A stretch of DNA of 64,000 nucleotides from Euptelea pleiosperma (GCA_035048495.1 CM068551.1:15812248-15876247), one strand, 5' to 3'; counted from the first letter of the stretch, positions 46,307 through 57,869 are shown. Numbers and translations: made by a program. Notes: a model not told the origin generated them from the letters alone.

Positions 46307-46510
46307 AAGGTTTAAAGAAGGTCGTTATAATAGATTCGGACTTACACCGTTACATTACATACCGTTAAAACACCCAGAAAATAATGGCCGTTATATTTCC
46401 ATTATAACGAAAATAATGACCATTATTTTCTGGAAATAAACTGTGAAAAAATGGTCATTTTTGCCCCTGAGCATTTTTTTTTCCGTTATAGGAAAAAACG
46501 ATATGAGACG
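46307..46510 (-). mobile_element. motif-run TIR element, ATAACGG family (inverted copy)
   Basis: Starts CCAAGGTTTAAAGAAGGTCG with gattcggactt and ccgttac, the complement of the right end at 42650-42727. It continues to gttataggaaaaaacgat, where it abuts the next MITE. Confidence 0.65.
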
Positions 46511-46511
46511 G

Positions 46512-47092
46512 GGGCTGCTTGGTTCCCAGCAAATTGAGTGCAATGCACTCACTTGCCACAATTTTGGGATTGCAAGTGATTGGTTGGAGGCGGCAAATGA
46601 ACTGCCGTGCAAATGGGTTCCAAGCCCTTGCAAACTCCTTAAAAAACTAGATGCAAGCAATTGCAGCCCAAAAACTGATGCAAGTGGGTGCATTGTATTA
46701 GCTCAACATTTTTCCTTCCAAAAATCATTAATAATAATATTAATAATAACTGTGAATTTTTAATTTTTTATTTTTTATTTTTAATTTTATTTTAGTTTTC
46801 TATTTTTTGAGATGGTTGGTGCCATCTAACCCAAGTTTTCCCCTCCAAAAAATAATAATAATAATAATAAATAAAAAAATGATAACAATAATAATATTAT
46901 TGTGCATTTTTTTAAAATAAAAAATTAAATAATCCATTACATTATTTTGAGATGCACTACCAACCAATCAGTTAAACTTCATTTGCATTTATTTACAGGG
47001 CATGAACCAAACAGTTGTAAGTAATCGCATCGTAAGTCACTACATTTGCACTACAATGCAAAATGCACCGAGTGTAGCGAACCAAGCAGGGC
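46512..47092. mobile_element. TIR MITE (GGGCTGCTTGGTTC ends)
   Basis: Left GGGCTGCTTGGTTC and right complement GCCCTGCTTGGTTC, with internal gtgca-rich subterminal parts in both orientations and an AT-rich centre with (AAT)n. The ends resemble PIF/Harbinger- or hAT-type MITEs. No target duplication resolved. Confidence 0.65.
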
Positions 47093-47099
47093 ACTAATA

Positions 47100-47640
47100 T
47101 GTGTGTGTATGTGTGAGGATTTTCACATAGTCTGATTTCTACAACTTCACGAAACTTCTTCTACATGCAATCATTGATTTAGACATACAAAACGTTATGG
47201 ATTGACAGATACACCAACATCTCAAAGAACGCATACTCTTAAGTGAAAGTTTGTCTTTCCAATTTATTGGATACCTAGAAAGCGGCGATTGAATATGTAT
47301 TTTAAATTTAACGATTAAACTAGTAACTTAATTCAAATTACTAGATATGGTAGTTTGGTTTTGCATGCATTCACTATTGATTTGCGATATCGATTATCAT
47401 AATCGAATAGATCGAATATATCACAAAGATATATTGTCTCCAAGACGTTTATAGGTATATCAGCAGATTCTCGGGACAGATCCGTCTCACTCATCCATAT
47501 CCAGCAATCTGAATTCCATGACGTTGCATCCATATTACAAGAATTGTCATCGAAAATACACCAAACAGAACCCATGCTCCCACACTTTGAATATATCTCA
47601 ATCTGATTTCCTCGGACTTGACAGCGAATCAATGAATATC
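47100..47640. other. intergenic, nothing recognised
   Basis: No reading frame or named repeat; borders a half foldback arm on the right. Confidence 0.35.
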
Positions 47641-48350
47641 CAATGGTTTGAAATCACTAATCAGGCTGATTTTTGGTATGGAGGTCCACCTAGTCATTGG
47701 TCAACCATCCATATGGTCAGCCCTTTAAAAGCGTGCCACGTAGTTCATATTGTGAGCGGTCAGCAAAGTTTCTGACCAGCGTGATCAGCAATTTTGTGAC
47801 TAGGGTTACAAGTGGACTAGGCCATAGTAAGGTATGGGCGGAGAAATTTAGCCCATGGATAGGGCATGGGCTTAATTTTAAAGTCTCGATTACTAATTAC
47901 CAGACTGGACCTGGAGCGTACCACATAGTTCATATTGTTAGCGGTCAGCAAAGTTGCTAACCATTGTGGTCAGCAACTCTGTGCCTAGAGTTACAAATGG
48001 ACCAGGCCATCCCATTGGGCTTCAAGGCCTAGTCAGCTATGGGCCGAGCTTGGGCTAAGAGATTTACCCATGGATAGGGCATGATTTGATGGCTCGATTA
48101 CTTACCAGACTGGACCTGCTAATTTTTGGTACCCATCGTCCACCTAGTGATGAGTAAAACTTCTGTCACAATCGGATTGCAAATCACACAAACACAGCCA
48201 ATGAGTTCTCGGCACGTACACCTAAAAAGCAAAAGCGTATGGGACGTTGCACAGCACTTGTATACGTGCCGAGAACTCATTGGCTTGTGATTGTGTGATT
48301 TACAATTTCGTGTGATAGAAGTTTTACTCCCTGGTGATTGGGCCAAACAT
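47640..48350. repeat. half foldback-MITE arms and GGGC-type repeat, two tandem copies
   Basis: The arm-1 right half (aaatcactaatcaggctgat, catccatatggtcag, gtgccacgtagttcatattg) is followed by tggactaggccat...gggcatgggctt. That block recurs as tggaccaggccatcccattg...gggccgagcttgggct at about 47990-48110. The segment gttcatattgt(g/t)agcggtcagcaaagtt is also repeated (47739 and 47928). Confidence 0.55.
48152..48329. mobile_element. foldback MITE, Mutator-like, 9-bp TSD, nested
   Basis: TIRs GAGTAAAACTTCTGTCACA and complement GAGTAAAACTTCTATCACA, with arms containing ccaatgagttctcggcacgt. The direct repeat cctagtgat (48143-48151) / cctggtgat (48330-48338) differs at one base. It was inserted into an older arm-1 MITE, whose word ggtccacctagtgattggg is rebuilt when the insert is removed in the mind. 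Confidence 0.8.
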
Positions 48351-48539
48351 TCATAGGATCAATGGTTCTCGGAAGTCCGAATGGTCTCAAGTCCAATGGA
48401 TGTGACATGAACTCCGTGATTGCTGCGCAGCCCCCCGTCTATAAGTCAGGCATAGAGTCTTCGGCATATTTTTTCTTCCCAGAAGACCCAATAAATTTTT
48501 TTACTACAAAAAAAGAAAAAAAACTTGAAACTTTGTCGA

Positions 48540-48773
48540 TTGAACCGTTTAAAGGCCAAGTTGACTCAAAATTAAATATTTTTTATTTAATTTCTAAACT
48601 TTTTTACTATATTTTATAATTTTTCAATTTTTTCAAAAAATATTAATTTTTATGTATTTAAATATTTAATAATTAATTTAATGACTTGCCGAATCGACTC
48701 CCGAGTCCTCAAGGTATTCGACCCAATGGACTTCCGTGTCGAGTCCAAGTTCTAAGTTTTAAAACATAGGTTG
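48540..48773 (-). mobile_element. motif-run TIR element, GACTCGG family (partial)
   Basis: Contains cgaatcgactcccgagt and gtgtcgagtccaagttctaa, and ends gttttaaaacatagg, the complement of the CTATGTTTTAAAAC terminus. The AT-rich middle matches that at 46100-46180 in inverted orientation. Confidence 0.6.
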
Positions 48774-49229
48774 GAATCTCGAGATTTGTTACAAGGGATC
48801 GGGGAAACCATTTTTGACAACCATTTGGAGGACACACATAGAGGATGAATCAATGGTTGATTTTTGGTGAGGAGATCATCCTCACAAAAATTCAAATCAT
48901 TCCGATATTCGAAGACTGGTTTAGAATTTGAATAATTATGGACCATCTATTTTTTCGTTGAACTTGAAAACCACGTTTGATCGTGTTAGAAATTTCAAAA
49001 TGGGCTTATTTTTAGTTGGGGTGATCTATGGCAAGAATATTATCCTCACCAAAAATCAGCCATTGATCCATCTTCTATGTGGGTCCGCCAAAATGGTTGT
49101 CCCCCTGACCCTTGTTGGGTACAAAACCTCCACCAATTACTGACTTGAGCGTCACTGTCTTGCAAGGTCCTTGGCAATATCCCTTCCCCATGAGGAATCG
49201 TTGTCACCGAATTTTTTGCTCTCCCTGGT

Positions 49230-49745
49230 CTTCCCTCTAACAAAATGCCACATGGTACACTCTTTCCGGTCCTTTGATGCATGTATGTTTGCCTCACCTC
49301 TTGGTGGACATACACACAAATAATCAGGTTGATTGGTGATTTCTAACCATTGGACACGAGCATTTTAATGGGATAATTTCTAGCTGTTGCATTTGAGCTA
49401 TTTTTTGGGCACACACCTTGGTGGACCTACACTTAGGTCTGCATATTTTTCAAGCCCACTGACCGAAGAACGTTTGGCCCACATCTTGGCCCTACACACC
49501 AAAAAATAAGTGTGATTGGTGATTTATAGCCGTTGCATTTAAGCACTTTTTTTTAATCATGGGCTTGGAACCAACCTGCCTTGTTCATGAAGTCCAAATG
49601 AAAAAAATAAAGAAGGCTAGAATCCAACTACTAGAAATCACCAATCATGCTGATTTTTGGTGTGTAGGTCCACCAAGGTGTCGACCAAACAGTTGTCTAG
49701 CCAGTGGGTCCGAAAGAGTGTACTAAGTGACAATTTGAGGGACTT
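49230..49745. mobile_element. old foldback MITE(s), arm-1 family, with an inner duplicate
   Basis: The left arm (atgccacatggtacactctt, caggttgattggtgatttct) and right arm (aaatcaccaatcatgctgat, ggtccaccaaggtgt, gagtgtactaagtgac) pair imperfectly. A second left-type arm (aagtgtgattggtgatttat) sits inside, suggesting a nested or rearranged copy. Confidence 0.55.
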
Positions 49746-49750
49746 CTCTT

Positions 49751-50080
49751 TCAAAATTTTGATGCAGAATTTGTATCATAGTCTGGGTCAGTCATAATTT
49801 TTTTGGATACACCCCCCACCCCATCAACCTCAAAGGATTGACTGGTCGGAATTCGGTAGTGGGGTGGTGGGCTAGGGAGTTATTGAAGTCCATGAACCTT
49901 CAAAATTTTGATACAGAATTTGTATCATAGACTGACTCAGATCCAAGTGGGCACACCCCATCAACTTGGGTGGGGTCAGTGTTAATTTTTCAGGGGCACA
50001 CCCCATCAACATCAATGGATTGCCTGGTCAGGATTCGGTAGTTGGTGGTGGACTAGGGAGTTATTGAAGTCCATGATCAA
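49751..50080. repeat. 149-bp-offset tandem duplication
   Basis: Units start tcaaaattttgatgcagaat at 49751 and tcaaaattttgatacagaat at 49900. Both end in ggagttattgaagtccatga; the second unit is longer by an extra copy of gggcacaccccatcaac. Confidence 0.85.
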
Positions 50081-50267
50081 GGGGACCATCGCTAATGCGT
50101 TCAAAAACGCGTTGAATGGTTTTCAAATTAATAATTAAAAACTGTGGACACCCCGGTCAACACGCTGCAATTAACAATTTCTTATAAAAATCGACTATAA
50201 AGAGGATGGTAACTGGTAAGAAAGAATCATAGCATAAGCTTTTGAAGAACTCTCTCAACCTTTTAGT

Positions 50268-53160
50268 ATGAAGGGGAGTTTAGGTGTCCACAGAGTTGCC
50301 TGGTTCTTGTTGTTGTTGGTGTTTGTGAGTCTTGGTTATTTTCTCGATGGGTGCGAAGGGTGTTTGAAAGAAGAAAGGATAGTTCTTCAAGAACTAGCGA
50401 GATCATGCTACGGTCCAAACGGCACCGCGGAGTTGGGGTGGGATGGAGAGGATTGTTGCAGCAATTGGTTAAATGTCGGATGCAACGATGTTACATCGCG
50501 TGTGAGTTCTCACTTTCGGCTACAGGGACCCTGAGTTGGGCAACTGGCATCCCAATGTTAGTTTATTTGCTGTTTTCAAGGAATTGCAATATTTAGCTTT
50601 CGTTGGGAATAACGTCGCCGGATGGATTAACCCCCAAGGTACCCATTATTATTGTTATATTATGGACTAGATGATAAGTTTATGCTTTCTTGAAGGAGTA
50701 AAACTTCTGTCACAACGCACAATACAAGCCACGTGGCACACTCTTAGTGGAGGATGACCGTATGGATGTTTGGCTAGTCCCTCGGTGGACTTAAACCAAA
50801 CATCAGCCTGATTAGTGATTTCTAAGCGATTCGATTGAAGTTATTTTCATGGGTTGATTTTAATGGTAGGCATTTGAGCATTATTGAGCATTTTTTGGGT
50901 GCAAAGATCCAGAGGTTGTAAATCACTAATCTGGCTGATTTTTGGTTTATAGGTCCGCTGAGGGACTGCCCAAACATCCATACGGTCAGTGTCCACTAAG
51001 AGTATGCCACGTATAGCTCTTATTTTACTCTTTTTGAAGGATCGAATAGAGTATGGGGTTTTACAACAAGTACTTAATAGTTGACTTGTACATCCTTAGC
51101 AATCACTAACTTAAGTCTACTGTTTTGCAGCTTTTTGCAAATTGAAGCAATTAAAGGAATTGAATCTACGTGGCAACTCACTTGAGAGTAACATCCACCC
51201 TTGTTTCTGTAACATGCATTCCCTTAAGACTCTTGATCTATCGAAGAATCGTTTCCATGGAAAGATTCCTCATTGTTTGGGTGATCTGCATTCCCTTGAG
51301 ATTCTTTACCTGTTTGATAATCAACTCCAAGGAAGTGTTTCTTCAGTTCCTTTTAGCAACTTAACTAGGATTAAGGAAATTGATGTCTCAAATAATCAGT
51401 TTGAAGGCATGCTTTCACTTTCCATTTTTGCCAATCTCTCTAACCTTTCTGTTCTTGACCTCTCAAACAATCAGTTTGAAGGCATGCTCTCACTTTCCAT
51501 TTTGGCCAATCTCTCTAAACTTTCTGCTCTTGGCCTCTCGAACAACTACGGATTAGAGGTTGAAACGGAGTCTCCAAGTTGGGTTCCATCTTTGCAGCTA
51601 AGATCCTTGCATTTGGCAAATTGCAACTTGAACAAGCATAGTGGTAGTCAGATCCCTAGCTTCATGTCCTCCTTTTACCCTTTAATGAGTGTAGATCTGT
51701 CCCACAACTCACTTGTAGGAAGCATCCCAATTTGGTCGTTAAACAGTAGTACTTTACAGACCATTCATTTGGAGAGCAACAAATTATCAGGTGCATTTCC
51801 TCAACCACACCCAAGCATGTCTTCCAACCTCTGTGTTATTGATATCTCTGATAATCAAATTCATGGGCCACTTCCCACAAACATCAGTGTTCTTTTCCCT
51901 AGTTTGTATATTTTCAACATGTCTGCTAATGATTTGCAAGGTAGCATTCCCCAGTCCTTTGGTCAAGTCACATCACTATGGATATTAGACCTTTCGTACA
52001 ATAACTTGACTGGAGAAATACCGCATAACCTAAGTGTAACATCTCTAAAATACTTGAGCTTGTCGTACAATAACTTGCATGGGGAAATTCTTCCAGTAAA
52101 TTTCAGTATGTCATCTTTGCAGTGTTTGCAACTTGACAACAACGGTTTAACCGGAGTGATCCCATCTAGTTTATCAAACAGTCTCGATTTGAAGTTCCTA
52201 GACATTAGCAATAACAATTTGTTAGGAATCATTCCCAGTTGGATAACAAGTTGGTCTAGTTTGGGAGCTCTACTCTTGGGGGGGAATCATTTTGAAGGAG
52301 ACATCCCAAATCAGCTCTGTCAAATGCAAAAATTGCAATATCTAGATCTCTCTAGTAACTCACTTACAGGACACATCCCTTCTTGTCTTAACAACATTTC
52401 CTTTTGGAAGAACAATTCTGAAACTTACGAAACCTCTTCAATGCATCTTACATACTATTTGGCCACAGAATACAACCAATATTTTGATGATGGTAGAGTC
52501 ACAGTTGATTTCACCACAAAAGGTAGAGGATACTCTTTTAAGGGTTATCCCCTTTACTTGATGACTGGAATAGACATGTCTTCAAATCAATTGATGGGTA
52601 ATATTCCAAATGAACTGGGAGATTTGAGAATGCTTCATTCGTTGAATTTATCCAACAATGCTCTAGTGGGTTCTTTTCCTAAATCATTCCAAAACTTGAA
52701 AAGTTTGGAGAGCTTGGATCTTTCTCACAACAAGCTGACTGGGATTATCCCTCAGGAAATAGCTCAACTTTATGCTCTTTCTACTTTCAGCGTTGCTTAC
52801 AATAATCTCTCAGGAAAGATCCCATCTGGGCCACAATTTTCTACATTCAATGAGAATAGCTATATGGGCAATCCAAGTCTTTGTGGACAACCATTGGAAA
52901 GAAATTGCACACCTATTGTCTCATTAGAGCCTCCAAACAATGAAGAAGGAGAAGAACAATCTAGAATTGTAGATAGTCCTTTCTTTTTCTACTCATGCAT
53001 TGCAGTCTCATATGTCCTGGGATTTTGGCTTGTCATCGCTCCTCTATTTTTCAGTCACGACTGGCGACGAAAATACTTCAGAACTGTGGATAAATGCATT
53101 GACTTGTCGTATGGAAAGCTCTATAGAGTTAAATGCTTCTTGAAAAAATGTGGCTTGTAA
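50268..53160 (+). CDS. LRR receptor-like protein (RLP), exon 1 frameshifted
   Basis: Exon 1 is 50268-50638 and exon 2 is 51131-53160 (the intron has GT-AG borders and a phase-1 junction giving NPQ-A-FCKLKQLKELNL). The signal peptide VAWFLLLLVFVSLGYFLDG is followed by the LRRNT (CLKEERIVLQELA...GEDCCSNWLNVGCND). The frame must then shift near 50500-50510 to read GYRDPELGNWHPNVSLFAVF; as written it stops at 50533. Exon 2 encodes about 20 LRRs, an island-like loop (VDFTTKGRGYSFKGYPLYLM), C-terminal LRRs, a transmembrane helix (CIAVSYVLGFWLVIAPLFF) and a short basic tail without a kinase. Such proteins act at the cell surface in immune or developmental signalling with adaptor kinases. It may be a pseudogene, or the shift may be a sequencing error. 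Confidence 0.85.
50696..51032. mobile_element. foldback MITE in the RLP intron, 9-bp TSD
   Basis: Starts GAGTAAAACTTCTGTCACAA and ends in tttactc. The arms contain gccacgtggcacactcttag, gaccgtatggatgtttggct and atcagcctgattagtgattt. The direct repeat ttcttgaag (50687-50695) / tttttgaag (51033-51041) differs at one base. It makes up most of the 492-bp intron. Confidence 0.85.
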
Positions 53161-53570
53161 TTTGTTCATGAGGATATTACAGGAATAAGAGTGTTATGTC
53201 ATGGCTTTTCTTTCTTTTTCTCTTCGTAGTGGTGTCATATATAATAAAAAAAAAAGTTCAAAATTGAGAGGTGTTAAGGCAATTGCCCTGACTAAACGAA
53301 AATGTTTAGCATTGTTGTTTCCTGTTTAGTTCAAGATAAAGTTTGGTGGTCTTTAAGAATACATTGATAAGGGAAAACACAAATTTGAAATTAGCAAAAA
53401 GTACACAAAGATTCGTTGAGAGTTTTTTAAGAATAGTGAGATGAAGAGGAGAACCTTGGTTTTTTTTTTTTTTTTACAAAGAGCCTTTTTGTTTGCTTTG
53501 GGGGATTTTAATTGAATGGAGTGCCGGGTTTTAGGGAAGCAATCCAACGGCCATTATAATTATCAATGTC
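53161..53570 (+). other. 3' region of the RLP gene
   Basis: Likely 3' UTR and terminator region, with aataaaaaaaaaag at about 53242 as a possible poly(A) signal. No other feature recognised. Confidence 0.4.
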
Positions 53571-53574
53571 AAAA

Positions 53575-53830
53575 TCTTCATCGGCACTTTGCACACTTGG
53601 CCGAGCGGTTGGCTGCCGTCAATCACCTGGTTTGACTAGGGTTGCAAATGGACCAAGCCATCTTGTCGGGCTTCAAGGCGTAGCGAGCTATGGGCCGAGC
53701 TTGGTAGAAGAAACTCAGCCCATGGGAAGGCCTGTGCCTGATTTTAAAGGCTCGATTACTTATCTGATTGGGTATGGGCCAGGTCTTGTTTGATGATTCG
53801 ACAGGCCCATATTTTATAGTTTGTGGGTCC
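53575..53830. repeat. GGGC-type dispersed repeat
   Basis: Reads gttgcaaatggaccaagcca, tcgggcttcaaggcgtagcg and agctatgggccgagcttgg, closely matching the copies at 47.8-48.1 kb. Confidence 0.6.
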
Positions 53831-54119
53831 AGATGGTAGCGGTGACTACCAAAAATGCCACTTCCGCATTTGAAAAGATCTCAGGTATACCTTGTTGCAA
53901 TACGACCCTAACATCTATTGATAAGGAGTTGAGATTTGAATGAACTGGATTGTTGTGACACATTTTTGTGATCATACTTTTGGAATGTGAGCATTGACAA
54001 TCTTAGTGCAAAATATCAGGATATTACAAACCTGGGTTCAGGTTCGAAACCCACCTTCACCCTAATTTTAATTCCCCCAATTTATCAAAATCTTTAATTT
54101 TCCAGATCAACCAAACAGC

Positions 54120-54370
54120 AAGACAACAGATTCTAGGAAGTGGGTTTCCAGGAAGTTGAACTTCTTGCAAAATTCACTTCTTGGAAAATCACTTCCAGCG
54201 AACCAAACACAGCCTACATTTTAGACATTTTTTTAACAAAAAAGCCCCCTCCAGTTTGGGCACCCACCCCTTCTCATTCGTCTTCTCTCTCCCTACCACA
54301 CACTCTCTCTTTCTCTCTCCCTATATCTCTCTATCTCCCTATTCGTCTCAGTCTTTCTCTCCTTTAAAAA
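54120..54370. repeat. possible MITE end and CT-rich segment, inverted relative to 57.3-57.7 kb
   Basis: gcgaaccaaacacagcc (54198-54214) looks like a TIR end. The stretch tttgggcacccaccccttct plus a CT-rich run is the inverse of the gagtgggtgcctaaac and GA-rich sequence at 57.3-57.7 kb, on the other side of the Helitron. Confidence 0.45.
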
Positions 54371-54385
54371 AAAACTAGTGTTATT

Positions 54386-56965
54386 GGCCCGTGCTAAAGC
54401 ACGGGGTAAGAAATTAAAATGAATTTCTTCATAAACAAAGAAATTTATAAAAAAAATAAAAAATAAAAACTTTCATTATAACTATATAAAAATTAAAAGA
54501 AAAATATAATTAGACCCCTTGCATATAAAAAATACCTACAAATTTAACACTATGCTCTAAATATATTTAGTAAAAAAATCTCCAAAAAATATCTAGAATA
54601 ATTATGTTACTACGTCCTTTAAAACGGTAATATAATTACTTAAGACTAAAATGTATTATTGACGACTTCATAAATAAGATCTTTAAGATAAAAAAATAAA
54701 AAAACTACAATAATATACAATAAGCGAGACAACCTTATTAGTTTACAATTTTACATTATAATTCTTAACTAATACGGTCATATACATCAAATTGATCTTA
54801 AAAAAAAAAAAAAACAATCTTTTTTTATCCACATTCATACGTCCATTCATTCTTTAGAGTGTTCCTCGTAGCCGAGAGCAAAAATTGTCTCAATTTCTTT
54901 TTCTTTGGCTTGATGTACGACTTCTCAAAGTTCTGAGTCTTCAAAAAATATATTCACCCGCACTTCTGAAATTCTGATAAGTGATCATGCTATAAAGGAT
55001 CAGCTGATCACATTATTCTATCTTCATTTGTCGCCTACCAAGCTCTATCAGTCCAAGCGGGTGCTAAAGAACTCGGCAATTGCTATTAAGAATAACCAAT
55101 TTGCATCGATTCATCAGGCTATTTTCAATTTGTTATATACATATAAAATTAGATATTTATTTATTTTAAGTAGATGAAAAAAAATTGATCTAAATAAACT
55201 CTTATTAATCTGAAAAAAAATAAAAAAAAATAGAAATTCAAAGGAGAATTGGAGGAGACATGCCTGCAATTTTTGTGGAGAGTTTTGTAAAGATCACTGA
55301 TGTTTTCTCCGTCCATGTACAATTTTTGTCTAATTAAACATAAAAAGAAAAAAAATAATCTAAAAAGGAGAAAAAATATACAATGAGGCAAAAAAATATA
55401 TGGTCAATAAGTTGATTAGCCCGCATCAATGTAGAGAAATTTTTTGCTCCTGCGTCTTTTGCTAGGAGACGTTTCAGCCATTGGACAATGGAGGGAGAGA
55501 TTTTATAAGAAAAACAGAGACATTTTAAAAAGTTTTAGGTAAAAAAAGCATAGATCGACATTTTAGGAAAACGTAGAGATGTTTTAAGGAGAGTTTTAGG
55601 AAGTTTTAAGAAAATAAAGAGACATTTTAAAAATGAAAGACGCTTTAAGAAACAAAATAGACGTCAACTTGATGGCCCGTGCTAAAGCACGGGGTAAGAA
55701 ATTAAAAGGCATTTCTTTATAAACAAAGAAATTTATAAAAAAAAATAAAAAACAAAAACTCTCATTATGACTAAATAAAAATTAAAAGGAAAATATAATT
55801 GGACCCCCTGCATATAAAAAATACCTACAAATTTAACACTATTCTCTAAATATATTTAGTAAAAAAATCTCCAAAAAATATCTAGAATACTTATGTTACC
55901 ACGTCTTTTAAAACGGTAATATAATTACGTAAGACTAAAACGTGTTATTGGCGACTTCATAAATAAGATCTTTAAGATAAAAAAAAAAAAATTACAATAA
56001 TATACAATAAGCAAGACATCCTTATTAGTTTACAATTTTACATTATAATTCTTAACTAATACGGCCATATACATCAAATTGATCTAAAAAAAAATAATAA
56101 TATTTTTTTATCCACATTCATACGTCCATTCATTCTTAAGAGTGTTCCTTGTAGTCGGGAGCAAAATTTGTCTCAATTTCTTTTTCTTTTGCTTTTTGTG
56201 CAACTTCTTAAAGCTCCGAGTCTTCAAAAAATATATTCACCCGCACTTCTGAAATTCTGATAAGTGATCATGTTACAAAGGATCAACCGATCATATTATT
56301 CTATCTTCATTTGTTGCCTACAAAGCTCTGTCAGTCCAAGCAGGTGCTAAAGAACTCGACAATTGCTGTTAAGAATAACAGATTTGCGTCGATTCATCAG
56401 GCTATTTTCAATATGTTATATACATATAGAATATAGATAAAAAATAGAAATTCAAATGAGAAGTGGAAGAGACATACCTGCAATTTTTGTAAGAGTTGTA
56501 TAAAAGATCACTGATGTTTTCTTCATCGATGTACAATTTTTTTCTAATTAAATAGAAAAAGAAAAAAAATAATGAAAAAATAATCTAAAAAATAAAAAAA
56601 ATATACAATGAGGCAAAAAAAAATATATGGTCAATAAGTTGATTAGCCCACATCAATGTAAAGAAATTTTTTGCTCCTGCATCTTTTGCTAGGAGACGTT
56701 TTAGCCATTAAACAATGAAATGAGAGATTTTATAAAGAAAGCAAAGACATTTTAAAAAGTTTTAGGTAAAAAAGCATAGATCGACATTTTAGGAAAGCAT
56801 AAAGACGTTTTAAGAAGAGTTTTAGAAAGTTTTAAGAAAATAAATAAACATTTTAAGAATGAAAGACGTTTTAAGAAACCAAATAGACATTTTAGGAAAG
56901 TGTAAAGAAATTTTAAAGAGAGTTTTAGAAAGTTTTAAGAAAACAAAGAGACATTTTAAGAATGA
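54386..56965. repeat. 1288-bp-period tandem duplication inside the Helitron
   Basis: Copies start ggcccgtgctaaagcacggg at 54386 and 55674 and stay alignable to about 56960, with small indels. Copy 1 ends acgtcaacttgat just before copy 2; the same word occurs at 57164 near the true 5' end. Copy 1 therefore lacks only the 5'-terminal part and a short internal piece. Confidence 0.9.
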
Positions 56966-57015
56966 AAGACGTTTTAAGAAACCAAATAGACGTTTTAAGA
57001 AAGGAAATAGACGTT
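56815..57015. repeat. local short-period repeat (gacgttttaagaa)
   Basis: The unit aagaatgaaagacgttttaa plus gaaaccaaatagac is repeated several times within the Helitron 5' half. Confidence 0.75.
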
Positions 57016-57270
57016 TCGGATAGTATGTAAGGGTTTTGGAATAATATACACTTAATGTAACCAATTCAAATTTGATATAGTCGTTAATTGTATTAATGCA
57101 GGAAGGAAGAATAAATGATAAAAAATTCGGTGTCGATGACATGGCACTCTGCATGAGAGAGTGCCACGTCAACTTGATGTGGAGGAGAGAGAGGGACGTT
57201 GCCCACTTCTCCGCTATAGTATAGATATATAAATATAGATTGCATGTTGGCCCTGAAGTACCAATGTACC

Positions 57271-57766
57271 CAAGGTCATGTCGGCAATTCATGGCCAACA
57301 TGGGGAGAATTTTTTTTAATTGATAGAGAGAGAGAGTGAGAGAAATTGAGAAGAGTGCGGTGGAGAGAGAAAGATAAAGTGGGAGAGGGAGAAGATGGAG
57401 AAGGGGGTGGGGGTGGGTGCCTAAACAAAATGGGGGCATTTTGTCCAAAAAAATGTGGGTGCCCAGCTTAAAGACGTACACGCACGAAGAGGGCCCTTTT
57501 AAAGGGTACTTCTATCAAGGTCATGTCGGCAATTCATGACCAACATGGGGATAATTATTTTTAATCGAGAGAGAGGGAGAGAAGAGTGTGGTGGAGAGGG
57601 AGAGTAGACAGTGCGGTGGAGAGAAGAGAGAGAAAGGGGGAGAGAGAGAAGAAAAAGAATGAGTGGGTGCCTAAACAATATGGGGGCATTTTTATCAAAA
57701 AAATGTGGGTACCCAGCTTAAAGACATGGGCGCACTTAGAGCTGCCCTTTTAGTGGGTACTTCCAT
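57271..57766. repeat. tandem duplication, period about 245-250 bp
   Basis: Units start caaggtcatgtcggcaattc at 57271 and 57516. Each has a GA-rich run, gagtgggtgcctaaac or ggggtgggtgcctaaac, and ends in gggtacttc(t/c)atcaagg. Confidence 0.9.
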
Positions 57767-57869
57767 CAAGGGGTGGGCAAAACAGTGGACCACATGTCAT
57801 TTTGAGCGAAGGCTGCATTTAACTACCTAAATAAAAGCTGTGATGTTGAGCCACGGACCATCGGATTCA

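Larger units (their letters stand above)
54375..57239 (-). mobile_element. non-autonomous Helitron with internal head-to-tail duplication
   Basis: On the minus strand the 5' end is TCTATATTTATATATCTATA (from 57239) and the 3' end is hairpin CCCGTGCTTTAGCACGGG, nine bases, then CTAG (54375-54378). The flanking host bases are A on the 5' side and T on the 3' side, as expected for Helitron A/T insertion. The inside is two tandem copies with period 1288. The second hairpin at 55676-55693 has no CTAG after it. No Rep/helicase was recognised. Confidence 0.85.

Noticed and set aside
53590..53640. tRNA-like phrase cttggccgagcggttggctg
   Set aside because: It resembles a D-arm/A-box word, but no matching anticodon or T arm follows at the right spacing.
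54700..56420. Possible captured host gene inside the Helitron
   Set aside because: Stretches such as gcacccgcttggactgatag look exon-like, but all frames carry stops and no protein could be recognised.
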